A DNA stretch of 15,744 nucleotides from Eimeria necatrix (GCF_000499385.1 NW_013655067.1:44104-59847), one strand, 5' to 3'; positions 1 to 10,232 are shown, numbered from the stretch's first letter. Numbers and translations: made by a program. Notes: generated by a model from the sequence alone, not told the origin.

Positions 1-79
1 AAAGGAAAGAACAGAGCTGCTGGGGGCTCCATTTTGTGCGTCAGTGTCTGCTGCAGCGCTCAGTGCAGCAGCTGTGGGC

Positions 80-116
<37 letters not shown>

Positions 117-1115
117 AAGACTCCCTGCTGCAGCTATCGCCACACATACTGCTATTCGTTGAAGCGTCTGCTGCTGCTGCTGCTGCTGCTGCTGATTTGG
201 ATCGAGGTGCTGCATCCTGCTGCTGCTCACAAGGCTCAACCTTTGACACTTTTGCTGCTGAAGACGGAGCTGCACTTGCTGCCGTTGTTGCTGCTGCAGG
301 CACTGCTGCTGCTGCTGCTGCTGCTGCATCGGCCTCATCTGCCACGTTCATTTCTGTCTCGACAGAATCTGCAGCATCATCTGCTGCTGCTGCTTTTGCT
401 GCTGCTGATTGATCCGCTGCAGCAGCAGTTGCTGCTGCTGGAGGCTCAGCTGGTTTAGACAGTTCTGCTGCAGCAGGTTCTGCTGCCGCAGTTGGTGCTG
501 CAGCAGGTTCTGCTGCTGCAGTTGGTGCTGCAGCAGGCTCTGTTGCTGCGGCTGACGCTGCAGCAGGCTCTGCTGCTGCAGTTGATGCTGCAGTGGGTTC
601 TGATGCTGCAGTTGAAGCTGCAGCAGGTTCTGCTGCTGCAGCAGCACCTGCAGCAGGATCTGCTGCTCCATCGCGTGCTGCTGCTGCAGCATCAGGCCCT
701 GCTACTGCAGCATCAGGCCCCGCGGCAGCAGCAGACTCTGCTGCTGCAGCATCAGGCTCTGCTGCTGCAGTTGGCTCTATTGCTGCTGCATCAGGCTCTG
801 CTGCTGCAGCTGGCTCTGCTGCAGCGTCTTGCCGTGCTGCTGCAGCTGGCTCTGCTGCTGCAGCATCTGGCCCTGCTGCAGCAACTGGCTCTGCTGCTGC
901 AGCATCCGGCCCTGCTGCAGCAACTGGCTCTGCTGCTGCAGCATCTGGCCCTGCTGCAGCAGCTGGCTCTACTGTTGCAGCAAGTTCTGCTGCTGCATCT
1001 GGCTGTACTGCTGCAGCAGGCTCTGCTGCTGCAGCTGCTGCACCAGCACCTTCGACTGCAGCAGCCCTGACGGCAGCATCCGCCGTGCAGTCTTGCGTTT
1101 CCGTGCTGCTGTTGT

Positions 1116-1147
<32 letters not shown>

Positions 1148-1404
1148 CTTCTGCTGCTTCTGTTGCTGCTGTTGTGTCTGTTTAATATAGCCTTTTGCTT
1201 GTTCCCGCTGCTGCGGCTGACAGTGTTGCAGTTGCCGTTACCGCCTCTGCTGCCGCTGCAGTTCCTGCTGCTGCTGCAGTTCCTGCTGCTGCTGCAGTTC
1301 CTGCTGCTGCTGCTGCTGCTGCGGCGGTTCTTGTTGCTGCGCGTGCTTGAGCTCCTGCTGCTCCTGCTGCCTCTCGCATGTGTACCCATTAGGGGGCCTA
1401 AAGC
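1..1404 (-). CDS. Ala/Glu/Pro-rich repeat protein, hypothetical, C-terminal part missing (runs off left edge)
   Basis: The minus-strand frame whose codons align with positions 1-3, 4-6 and so on is stop-free from 1404 to the edge (468 codons). It starts Ser/Asn/Arg-rich (1093-1400). It then becomes Ala-rich with regularly spaced Glu, Pro, Asp and Thr: 13-residue units of the type EPVAAAGPDAAAA (about 840-1000) and 10-residue units of the type EPAAAPTAAA (about 480-650). The last part in the window has mixed stretches such as DDAADSVETEMNVADEAD, KVSKVEPCEQQQ and DASTNSSMCGDSCSRESS, which are unlikely by chance in a trinucleotide repeat. No known domain is visible. The protein is probably disordered, and its function is unknown. 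An in-frame ATG lies at 1389-1387 in weak context. Alternatively, a 1583-1398 intron (CTGC|GTAAGG to GCTTTAG|GC, phase 1 on both sides) would join it to the same frame at 1584-1800. The plus-strand reading has a stop at 413 and less varied composition. Confidence 0.6.
481..1000. repeat. Coding minisatellites with 30-nt and 39-nt periods
   Basis: About 484-650 holds imperfect copies of a 30-nt unit. About 840-1000 holds three nearly identical copies of a 39-nt unit that combines CTGCTG with TGGCCC and TGGCTC. Both periods are multiples of three, so the reading frame of the minus-strand gene is kept, as expected for repeats expanding inside an exon. Confidence 0.8.
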
Positions 1405-2059
1405 TCAGCAGCAGCTGCAGCTGCTGCTGCTGCTGCCTCGTCGGAAGACAACTCCGGAAGAGCCGCACTCCACTGCTCTGCTGCTGCTGCTGCTTATGCT
1501 GCTGCTGCTGCTGCTCTTCGCGCTACTGCTGCTGCTGCTGCTGTTCCCGCTGGCTGTGCCTCGCCCCCTCAAAGCCCCCTTACGCAGTATGGAGCTTCTT
1601 CTGTGTCTGCTGCTGCTGTTGCTGCCTACTTCGTTGCTGCAGTAAGGCAGCAGCAAGCTTTGCCTAAGAATACTGGGGCAGCGCTGGGGCCCCTGCGCAA
1701 AGTTGCAACAGCAGCAGCAGCAGCAGCGCGAGCTGCTGCTGCGACTCCAGCTGTGTTCCCTAAAGGTCCCTAGTATATCCTTATTTGTATTTCTTATTTT
1801 TCATGAAATTATTGGCAAAATAGTCTTTTGCTGCAGCAGATGGATCTGCTGCTGCTGCTGCTGCTGTACAGACAGCTCTAGGCGACGACACCGCGCATGC
1901 GCAGCACTGGCAATGCCAGCAGCAGCAGCAGCAGCAGCAGCTGCTGCTGCTGCTGCTGCAGTGGCAGCAACTGCTGCTTTTTCGCCACTTCCAAACCTCT
2001 TAAACTAGTTCTTTCCGCGCTGATCATTTGCTGGGGAGAAGGCTGGTCATCTAGTCGCT

Positions 2060-2096
<37 letters not shown>

Positions 2097-2230
2097 GCCG
2101 CCGCCAGACAGCCAGTCGGCTGCGGCGGGGCCCCCTGGCACAAGTCCTAACTAGTAAATGGCACTTGCTTTAGACTTTTGACCTTAATGAGTAGATGTTT
2201 CGCCTTTAGGAGCAGCAGGAAGCCCCCGCG
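1405..2230. other. Stretch without a confident gene; CAG/CTG runs and exon-like fragments
   Basis: 1405-1800 may hold an intron and a 5' exon of the left-edge gene (see that entry). 1801-1840 is AT-rich. 1900-2060 contains a minus-strand segment that reads RLDDQPSPQQMISAERTSLR just after a (CTG)n-CAG tract, which would make a plausible 3' splice site. The plus strand over 2060-2154 gives an equally plausible Ser-run tail ending SKPPPDSQSAAAGPPGTSPN and a stop. The two strands compete and no domain decides, so neither is called as a gene. Confidence 0.4.
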
Positions 2231-2266
2231 AAACCCTAAACCCTAAACCCTAAACCCTAAACCCTA
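2231..2266 (+). repeat. Internal telomere-like array, five AAACCCT copies
   Basis: Five perfect AAACCCT heptamers run from 2231 to 2265, followed by AGGCTAG. This is the plant/coccidian-type telomere heptamer. Sequence continues for kilobases on both sides, so it is interstitial and not a chromosome end. The following AG is preceded by CTAAACCCTAG, and the plus frame after 2272 stays open for about 30 codons, so an intron end is conceivable but unproven. Confidence 0.95.
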
Positions 2267-2550
2267 GGCTAGGAAGTGACCGCAGCGCAGCAGCTTGCGC
2301 CCGCGGAGCCACTTTTGAGGCGCAGCAGAAATGGAAATATAAAAAGCAAAAGAAGTTCGACCTAAGTGCGCCGTTGGGTGCAAATTGCTGCAAATAAAAC
2401 AAATATATTTATATTTGTGAAGAAATATAAATGCAAATATATTTGTACTTATAAAAGAATATAAATGTAAATATATTTGGGAAAGAATTGCAGCAAAATG
2501 GCGCAAATCTACGCAGGAGAAGGCGGCCGCCGCGCAGGCGCAGATACACT

Positions 2551-2615
<65 letters not shown>

Positions 2616-2761
2616 GAGATGAATATGTACAATGAGGAATTAATAAAACGCCACGATTAAACACAAAACAATTAAAAAAGCTAGGAGTTAATAAAATGCC
2701 ATAATTAAATAAAATAGAATTAAAACAAAACACATTTTGCTGCAGTTGCATGCAAATAAAA
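2267..2761. other. Non-coding spacer upstream of the MORN gene: AT-rich repeats and a CAG tract
   Basis: 2395-2490 is AT-rich and contains a duplicated block built from ATATAAATG, TAAATATATTTG and close variants. 2543-2612 is an interrupted (CAG)n tract. 2637-2730 is A-rich with a diverged two-copy unit of the form TTAATAAAA[C/T]GCCA[C/T][G/A]ATTAAA. No conserved coding frame is visible. By position it could include the promoter or 5' leader of the MORN gene. Confidence 0.6.
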
Positions 2762-2947
2762 ATGCGGAAGACACTTGTGGGTAAATGCCTGCAGGGGGAA
2801 AACCCGCAGACACACAAAAGCCCAGCAGCAGCAAAAAGGGTAGCAGCAGGACTGCAGCAAAAGAGGAAAAGGTATTTGCTGCTGAAGAGAGAAAAGTATA
2901 TCAAAAGGCAGACGCAAAGAGCTGCGGATCTGGGGAGAGGCAGCAGC

Positions 2948-2980
<33 letters not shown>

Positions 2981-3057
2981 CAGCAGGAAGAGAGAGGGGC
3001 AGTTGAGGACCAGCAGGCAGGGCAGCAAGACACAAAAGGAGCTTACGGGACGCAACA

Positions 3058-3095
<38 letters not shown>

Positions 3096-3543
3096 TGCTC
3101 TTTTTTTCATCTTAGACACTTTGACTGAGCGGGCCAAGAGCCGCAAAGAGCAGCAAGAAGCGTCAAGACTGCAGGTGGCTCTCTGCTGGAAGCAGCAGCA
3201 GCAGACGGAAGTTCTGTTGCTGCGCCCCACACTTTCTGCGGCCACGGCCGTGCGGTGTATGCGGACGGAGCTTCTTATGAAGGGGCTTTTCTGTGGGGTC
3301 GCCGCGAGGGCTTTGGGGTGTACGTACACCCCAGCGGCGACAAGTACGAGGGCTTTTTCAAAGACGGCAAAAAACACGGAAGGGGAAAAATCACTTTCCA
3401 AAACGGAGGCTTTTTCCACGGTACGCCCGCAGCCTCCTGCTGCTGCTGCTGCTGCTGCAGCTGCTGCTGCAGCAGCAGCTGCTGCTGCTGCTGCTGCAGC
3501 TGCTGCTGCTGTGCTGCTGCTGCTGCTGCAGCTGCTGCTGCCG

Positions 3544-3583
<40 letters not shown>

Positions 3584-4220
3584 GGGCTGCTCCTGGGTGT
3601 TGGTGCTGCTGCTGTTGTGCTGTTGGTGCTGCTGCTGTTGTGCTGTTGGTGCTGCTGCTGTTGTGCTGTTGGTGCTGCTGCTGTTGTGCTGCTGGTGCTG
3701 CTGCTGTTGTGCTGTTGGTGCTGCTGCTGTTGTGCTGTTGGTGCTGCTGCTGCTGGGCTGTCGGTGTTGCTCCTGTGTTGTTGGTGCTGCTGGTGCTGCG
3801 GCTGCTGGTGCTGTTGCTGCTGTGGGTAACCCGCTGCTGCTGCTTCTGCCGTGGCTGCTGCTGCTGCTGTTGCGGTTGCTGGTGCTGTTGCTGCTGTGGG
3901 TACCGCTGCTGCTGCTTCTGCCGTGGCTGCTGCTGCTGCTGTTGCTGCCGCTTCTGCCGCTGCGAGAGGGGCTGCTGCCTCCACACTGAGAAAGCTGCCA
4001 TGAGGGAACTATATGCGGCACGAGCTGCGAGCAGCAGCAGCAGCAGCAGCAGCAACTGCTGCTGCTGCAGCTATTGCTGCTAGAGCAGCTGAGCTTTCCC
4101 TCCTATTGGGCTCTTTGCGTCGCCTCTGTCTTCTCCATCTGCATATTTGCTGCTCTGCTGCATCTTAGCCGATTTTCCCCACTCTGGCGCTGCTGCTGCT
4201 TCTGCTGCTGCTGCTGCTGG

Positions 4221-4258
<38 letters not shown>

Positions 4259-4421
4259 CCAGGCGACTTCGTGTGCGGCCTAAGGGAAGGCGAGGGCACT
4301 CGGCGATTTGCAAATGGAGATTTTTATTTTGGGAAATTCAAAAATGGTCTTTACCATGGCAGAGGCACTTATACATTTAGCCAAACTAAACAGAAAGTAC
4401 ACAATCACATGCGAAGCATCG

Positions 4422-4461
<40 letters not shown>

Positions 4462-4897
4462 TGCACTGCCGCTGCTGCTGCTGCTGCATTTACTGCTGCT
4501 GCTGCCGTTGCTGCTGCTTGCACTGCTGCTGTTGCCTGCTGCTGCTGCTGCTGTTGCCTGCTGCTGCTGCTGTTGCCTGCTGCTGCTGCTGTTGCCTGCT
4601 GCTGCTGCTGTTGCCTGCTGCTGCTGCTGGTCACGCTGCTGGACCCACTGCTGCGACTGTTGATGGCCAGGGCAGTAGAGGGGATTGCCCGTGGTGCTGC
4701 TGCTGCTGCCGCCGCTGTTGCTGCGCCTGCTGCAGCTGCTATAGATGACGATCCTGCTGCTTTTGCTGCTGTTGCTGCTGTTGCTGCTGCTAGCGCAATT
4801 GCGGTGGCGCTGCTGCGTCTGCTGCTGCTGCACCTGCTACCGCTGCTTTTAACCGCTAGTGCGCGCCGCAGCAGCTCGTTCACGCGTCATTTGCTGC

Positions 4898-4963
<66 letters not shown>

Positions 4964-5142
4964 AGCTGAAGGGCGAGTGGGTGGAGGGCCACATGGTGGA
5001 GGGGGAGTGGATCTGGCAAGATGGCACGAAGTACAAAGGCACTTTTTGCTGCAGCAAACCCCAAGGGGAAGGCAGCTGGAGCTTCCCTGCGGGCACTGAG
5101 GTCACAGGGGTTTACGTGCAGCGCGTGGTGCCTGTGGAACCC

Positions 5143-5184
<42 letters not shown>

Positions 5185-5280
5185 GAGGGAGAAGAAGGCC
5201 CGCCGCCTCCCCCCGTCAAAAAGCAGCAGGTCTTCCTCACCTGGCATACAGAACAAGTCCGCCCCATTACCCAAAACTAA
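2762..5280 (+). CDS. MORN-repeat protein, RSPH1 (radial spoke head 1)-like; exons 2762-2780?, 3175-3420, 4263-4396, 4966-5280
   Basis: Six to seven MORN repeats are continuous only after splicing. The exon ending at 3420 (codon G split 1+2) joins 4263 to give FFHGDFVCGLREGEG, and 4396 joins 4966 in phase 0 to give TYTFSQTKQKLKGEWVEG. Donors are GTACGC and GTACAC; acceptors are CTTCCAG and (CTG)n-CAG. Typical motifs are YADGASYEG, HPSGDKYEGFFKDGKKHG and FANGDFYFGKFKNGLYHG. After the repeats come about 14 Ala, an acidic patch, PPPPP and a KKQQVFLTW tail, with stop TAA at 5278-5280. MORN proteins scaffold membranes or the cytoskeleton. The spacing of the last repeats resembles RSPH1, which would fit flagellated microgametes (inference). 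The 5' end is uncertain. One phase-consistent model uses ATG 2762 with donor G|GTAAAT at 2781 and acceptor CTGCAG|GT at 3175, giving 237 residues. The repeat frame itself is open only from 3129. Confidence 0.88.
3315..3332. repeat. 18-nt perfect palindrome GGGGTGTACGTACACCCC in MORN exon
   Basis: The sequence is self-complementary over 18 nt and encodes part of GFGVYVHPS in the second MORN repeat. A 14-nt core copy with matching left flank is in DRG intron 2 (14689-14707). Confidence 0.9.
3421..4262 (+). other. MORN-gene intron packed with CTG repeats and minisatellites
   Basis: This is an 842-nt intron, GTACGC to TTCCAG. About 3600-3760 is a minisatellite of 23-nt period, copies starting near 3600, 3623, 3646 and 3669, unit TTGGTGCTGCTGCTGTTGTGCTG with variants. 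3807-3960 contains two copies of a unit of about 74 nt. The 23-nt period cannot keep a reading frame, which supports non-coding status. The region also has antisense open frames of several hundred codons that are repeat artefacts. Confidence 0.85.
4397..4965 (+). other. MORN-gene intron with 19-nt minisatellite, ending in a long CTG tract and CAG
   Basis: This is a 569-nt intron, GTACAC to (CTG)n-CAG. At 4573, 4592 and 4611 a 19-nt unit starts with TTGCC followed by CTG repeats. The last 60 nt are an almost pure CTG run that leads straight into the acceptor CAG at 4963-4965, so the CTG tract occupies the place of the pyrimidine tract. Confidence 0.85.
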
Positions 5281-5520
5281 AAAGAAAACTAGGGGCCCCT
5301 GGGGGCCCCCTGGGGGCCCCCTGGGGGCCCCCTGGGGGCCCCCTGGGGGCTCCCTGTGGGCCCCATGGGGGACCCCTGCGGGCCTTCAGGCCCATAGGGG
5401 GCCCCCTGGAGCCTTTAGGGTCCAAGGGGGCCCCAGGGGCCCCCAAGAAAAGGGTGTCGGTCCCAGAGGCCCAAGGGGGCCCCTAGGAAGGGGCCCCTCA
5501 GCTGAGAGGCACTAGAAAAC
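5281..5520. repeat. GGGGGCCCCC palindromic array, left block
   Basis: Directly after the MORN stop codon, an 11-nt unit (TGGGGGCCCCC) repeats about five times (about 5290-5350). It then degrades into scattered GGGGCCCC and GGGCCCC blocks up to about 5515. Each unit is self-complementary, so the array can fold into hairpins on either strand. The G-runs also allow quadruplex formation. Confidence 0.9.
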
Positions 5521-5880
5521 CCTTTTAAAGGGTTTACTTGCCCCTAATGGGCCAAGTGGACTTCCCCTGAATGGTCCACAGAAGCAGCAGCAGCAGCAGC
5601 AGCAGCAGCTGCGAGGCCCTGCTGCGCTGCAGAAGGCCCTAAACTAAGAAACGCCTCTGAGCCCCTTTTGCTTTAGCTGCTTCACTCGTCTCTAATTAAT
5701 CATTTCTCTGCATTTTAAACAAAGCAGCAGCTTTCTACATTTCAAATAAAAGCAGCAGCATTTTACATTTTAAATAAAAGCAGCAGCACAGATTTGCTGC
5801 TGCTGCAGCAAAAGTCTTCAACACTAGACACTCAGCCAGCCCACGGACCCTCTTTGTCCCTCAACAGCAAGCAGCGCCAT
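5521..5880. other. Spacer between the two GC arrays: CAG runs and a 28-nt AATAAA-containing repeat
   Basis: 5583-5610 is a short (CAG)n run. About 5710-5792 holds three copies of a 28-nt unit, the last two nearly identical, each ending ATAAAAGCAGCAGCA. AATAAA occurs at 5745-5750 and 5773-5778. These could act as poly(A) signals for the plus-strand MORN gene, but the distance from its stop (about 465 nt) is long. No coding frame is supported. Confidence 0.6.
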
Positions 5881-6305
5881 TTGGGGGCCCCTGTGGGGCC
5901 CCCAAGGGCCCCCGTAGGGCTTCCAGGGGCCCCCACGGGACCCCGAAGGGCCCCCTTGGGGCCTCTAAGGGCCCCCAGGGGCCCCTAGGGGCCCCCGTGG
6001 GGCCCCCCAGAGCCCGCATGGGGCCCCCAAGGGCCCCCAGGGGCCCACAAGGGCCTTTGTGGGGCCCACAAGGGCCCCTAGGGGCTCCCAGGGGCCCCTA
6101 AGGGCCCCCAAGGGCCCCCGTAGGGCCCTCAAAGGCCCGACGGGGGGGCACACGGGCCACTAAGATGTCTGGGGTCCCCTGGGCCTCTGAGGGGCCCCTG
6201 AGGGGCCCCTGGGGGGCCCCTGAGGGGCCCCTGGGGGGCCCCTGAGGGGCCCCTGGGGGGCCCCTGAAGGGCCCCTGAGGGGCCCCTGAAGGGCCCCTCA
6301 GGAGA
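5881..6305. repeat. GGGGCCCC palindromic array, right block
   Basis: Dense GGGGCCCC and GGGCCCCC blocks are separated by 2-5 nt. From about 6180 to 6300 they become a regular 11-12-nt tandem of GGGGCCCCTGA and GGGGCCCCTGG units. Any open frame here reads as a Gly/Pro/Ala/Leu repeat with no start or complexity, so it is not called coding. It ends 80 nt before the stop codon of the convergent RAP gene. Confidence 0.9.
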
Positions 6306-6383
6306 ATGCAATTTGGACATTTAAGAAGTTAAAAGGGGCCCCGTGGGCCTCTAAACGCTGCAGGCAGTTTGGAGCAGTTGCTG

Positions 6384-7026
6384 CTACTTAAAAGGCCGCA
6401 GCAGCAAAGGCAGCAGCGAGGCAGCCGCCTCCGCAGGGAAGCCTGTGATGCTGCTGCTGCCAGTTGTGCTGCTGCGGCTCATGCTGCTGCTAGCCGTGCT
6501 GCTGCGGCTCATGCTGCTGCTAGTTGCGCTGCTGCGGCTCATGCTGCTGCTGCTGCATACTGCTGCAGCAGCTGGTGCAGCCGCTGCTGCAGCAGGCGCC
6601 AGTTGAAGCTCGTATACCTCCCAGCCCTTCATTGACAGCAGCAAAGTTTCCAGCGCTGCAACAGCAGCAGCAGCGCTGCTGCTGCTGCTGCTGCTCCCTC
6701 TGTCCAAAAAAAGCGCAACGCGCTTTTCTGATGGCGCTGCTGCTGTTGGCCCGCCGCCTGTGCTTCTGCCGCTGCTGCTGCTGCGGCTTGTGCTGCTGCT
6801 GCTGCTGCTGCTGCTGCTCCCGGGCTGTGTAGTCGGCAGCAGGTGCAGCGCAACGTCAATCCGCACCCCATGCTGTAAGCAGCAGATGTCAGCAGCAGCA
6901 ACGACTCGCCGCAGCACATGGTTTGCTGCTGCTGGGGCAGCAGCCTCTTGCTGCCAGGGGCTGTGTTCAAGCAGCAGGCGCTGCAGCTGCTGCACTTGCT
7001 GCCGCTGCTGCTCCTCCAACGGCTGG

Positions 7027-7066
<40 letters not shown>

Positions 7067-8031
7067 CGCAGCGGTTAGGGAACCCGTCCAGCAGCTTGGC
7101 CCCCACTGCAAAACCTGCAGCAAACTGAACACAACTGAAGCCACATTGCTGCAGCTGCTTCTGTGGCAGTAGCTGCTGCGTCTGCCTGTTTAGTTTTCAG
7201 CTGCAGCAGCAGGCGCACAGGCTGCTGCAGCAACCGTTGTCGCTGCTGCTGCTGCTGCTGCTGCTGCCGCGGAAGTCTGACCTGCAGCAGCAATGGCTTC
7301 AGCAATGCTCCTGAAGAGAGACAGAAGTTGAGCTGAGAAAGAAAGAAAACGAAAAAAAAACAAAGAAATAAAATAAAAAGAAAACAAAATAAAAAAGAAT
7401 AAAATAATCGAGAGATAAAAGAAATGGCAAATCAGCAGCAAAATAGAAAGAGGCGGAGATGCAGCGCCGCACAAAACTGGAAAAGCTGCTCATTTAAACA
7501 AAGCAGCAAAAACCAAATCTAAAGAAAAAGGCAAATATAAAAAGCTGAGCAGCAGCAGCTTCTGCTGCTACTGCTGCTGCTGCAGCAGCAGCAGAAGCTG
7601 CTGCTGCTGCTTTTGCTGCTGCTGCCGTTGTCAGCACCGCTGTTGCTGTGCATCGTGCTGCTGCAGCTGCTGCGAGCATACCTGGTCGACGCGGTGAAGG
7701 GCAGTGCTGCTGCTGCTTCTGCTGCTGCTGCTGCAGCCACAGGAGCAATTGCTGCAGCAGCGCGTGTCGCTCCCTGCAAATCGCCGCAAAAAGAAAAGAA
7801 AGCATGAAGCTGCGCAGCAGCAGCAGCAGCAGCAGCAGCAGATGCCGGAACAGCAGCACAAACTGTACGAGGTGATCCACGAACGTTTCACACACAGCAG
7901 CTGCTGCAGCAGCAAGATGCGCAGCAGCGGCAGCTTCAAGAGCGACAGCAGCAGCAGGAGCTGCAGCGGTCACAGCATAAACAAGAGTAGCAGCAGCAGA
8001 AATTGCAGCAGCTACAAAAGAAAGGGATGAG

Positions 8032-8071
<40 letters not shown>

Positions 8072-8194
8072 TCCAGACGGACTGCAGAGCTTCTGCCCAT
8101 TTGGAGATGTCCACTTTTCTCTCCTCTTCAGACCACCGGCCCTCATGCCAGCAAAGGGTCCGCACGCATGCGCAGCTACTGCTGCTGCTGCTGC

Positions 8195-8226
<32 letters not shown>

Positions 8227-9305
8227 ACGCCCGCTTCCGTGCAGCTTTTCAAACTGCCACTGCTGTTTGGAGAGCATGGCTCTTCTCCTGCGGGCGCTGC
8301 TGCAGCAGCTGTTGCTGCTGGGGGCGGCAGCAGCAGGAGCAGCAAAGCTTCCGGTGTAACAGCACAGCGTGAAGCTTGCTCTGCTGCTGCTGCAACAGCA
8401 GCAGCAGCACTTGGCAGGAACTCCTGCTGCTGCGCTTGGTGAGATGAGGCAGCAAAACAGGGAGCCGGCATAGGCACACAAGCTGCTGCTGCTGCTGCTG
8501 TTGCTGCTGGCTGCTGCTGACGCCTGCTGTCCTGCCGCTCCTGCGGCTGCCCCCTTCCCTGCTGCTGTGCCCTGCTGCTGCTGCTGCTGCTGCTGCCTCG
8601 TGAAGGCAGCAAATCCTCCAGCGAGTCCTGCGTAAGCAAGAAGGAGCAAACATCGTGGGAGCTGCAGCAGCAGCGGCAGCAGCAGCACTGCAGCAGCACT
8701 GGCAGCAGCCACAACAGCTGCGGCAGTAGTAGCAGCGCAGCAGCACTGGCAGCAGCAGCAGCAGCAGCAGCAGCAAAAATGCAAAACGCCTGCCTCACAA
8801 TGCTGCTGTCGGCCGAAGGTACGGACTGCAGCAGCAGCTTAGAAGACTTCGTGTGATGCCGCTCTCTCGCTGCTGCTGCTGCTGCTGCAGTGGGAAGCTC
8901 CCAAGTCCCTTGCATCGCTGCTGCACCAGAAGCAGCAGCAGAAGCTGCACGAGCTGCAGGAGCATATCTTTTAAAGGCTGTGGGAACAGCAGCAGCAGCT
9001 GCAGCAGAAGAGATTCCATCCGCCAGGTGTGACCCCATTAAAACAGCCCTGCAGTTAAAAAGCAGAAGGAAAAGCTATCAGTTGCAGCAGCAGCAGCAGC
9101 TGCTGCTGCTGCAGCAGCAGCGGCGGCCGCAGATGTAGAACATGCGAGATGAAGATCAGCAGCAGCAGCAGCAGCAGCAGCGCAACAAGCGAGAGAAGCA
9201 GCAGCAATGGCAGCAGCAGCAGCTCATGAGGTGCGGCCAGTTAACAGCCCGCAAAGGCAAGTACAGCAGCAGCAGCTTCAGCCACACAAATGGCCGTGTC
9301 CTAAA

Positions 9306-9338
<33 letters not shown>

Positions 9339-9455
9339 GCTTCAGCTGCTACTGCTGCTGCTGCTTACCTGCCGATAGAATCTGAACGGGAGAGACGCCA
9401 TAGGAGAGCTGCAGCTTCAGCCCTCTGTTGCAGGTTCAGTCGCCTCCTTTGCAGC

Positions 9456-9493
<38 letters not shown>

Positions 9494-10046
9494 TGCTGCG
9501 TCAGTAGTCTCTCCCTGCCTCTGTTGCTGCTGCTGCTCTGACAAGGCTTCACTGTACTCCTGATGCAGCAACGCGCTGCGCAGCAGCTGCAGCAGCAGTG
9601 CTGTTGACACACTTGAAGGCCTGCTTCCAGATGTGTGTTGCTGCAGCAGACCCTGCTGCAGCAAACACACCCGCAGCAGCAGCAGCAGCTAACGGGCACG
9701 TCTGCATAGCGCTTGCAGCAGCAGCTGCAGCAATAAGGGCAGCAGCAACAGCAGCAACAGCAGTCTCACAAGATGCTCGGCTGCAGAATGAGGAAGCAAA
9801 ACACCGCAGGCCGCGCAGCATAGCATCGCTGCAGACAAGAGCTGCTGCTGCTGCTGCTGGGTTGTTGCTGCTGCTGCTGTTGCAGTAAAGCCTCTGGTTA
9901 ATTGCTGCCAGCATGAGATAAGACTACTCAGCAGCTCCTTTTTGCTGCTACTGCTGATGGTGCTGCTGCCAGACGAGGGCCAAGGCTGCAGCGCAGCAGC
10001 CACTGCTGCAGCAAACCCGCCCGAAGGCGGCCTTTGCAGCGGAACT

Positions 10047-10081
<35 letters not shown>

Positions 10082-10198
10082 CGCTCCCGGCGTCTCCTCA
10101 TCTAGCAGCACCTGGCAGCAATAGAGGTTCTGCAGCAGCTGCAGCAGAGCCATAGCACCTGCTGCAGCTGCAAGCTGCTGCACAGACAGCGCAGCAGG

Positions 10199-10232
<34 letters not shown>

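Noticed and set aside
593..1645. Plus-strand open frame of Ala/Gly/Ser then poly-Leu
   Set aside because: It is the complement of the minus-strand Glu/Pro/Ala frame, has few charged residues and ends in long Leu runs typical of CTG read in frame. A stop at 413 interrupts its upstream extension.
3600..3760. CRISPR-like array of regular repeats
   Set aside because: The repeats are contiguous 23-nt tandems with no unique spacers, inside a eukaryotic intron.
2901..4055. Minus-strand open frame of 384 codons
   Set aside because: It is antisense to the MORN exon and intron. Its content is Gln, Ala and Thr/Ser repeats from the intron minisatellite, while the plus strand has a clear MORN domain.
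5300..6320. Open frames of Gly/Pro/Arg/Leu in the GC arrays on both strands
   Set aside because: They follow from the GGGGCCCC tandem, have no start context and no sequence complexity.
7704..8030. Plus-strand frame with RRKKKRKHE and Gln runs
   Set aside because: It lies antisense to an exon of the RAP gene whose splice phases agree. It is short and has no start or splice support.
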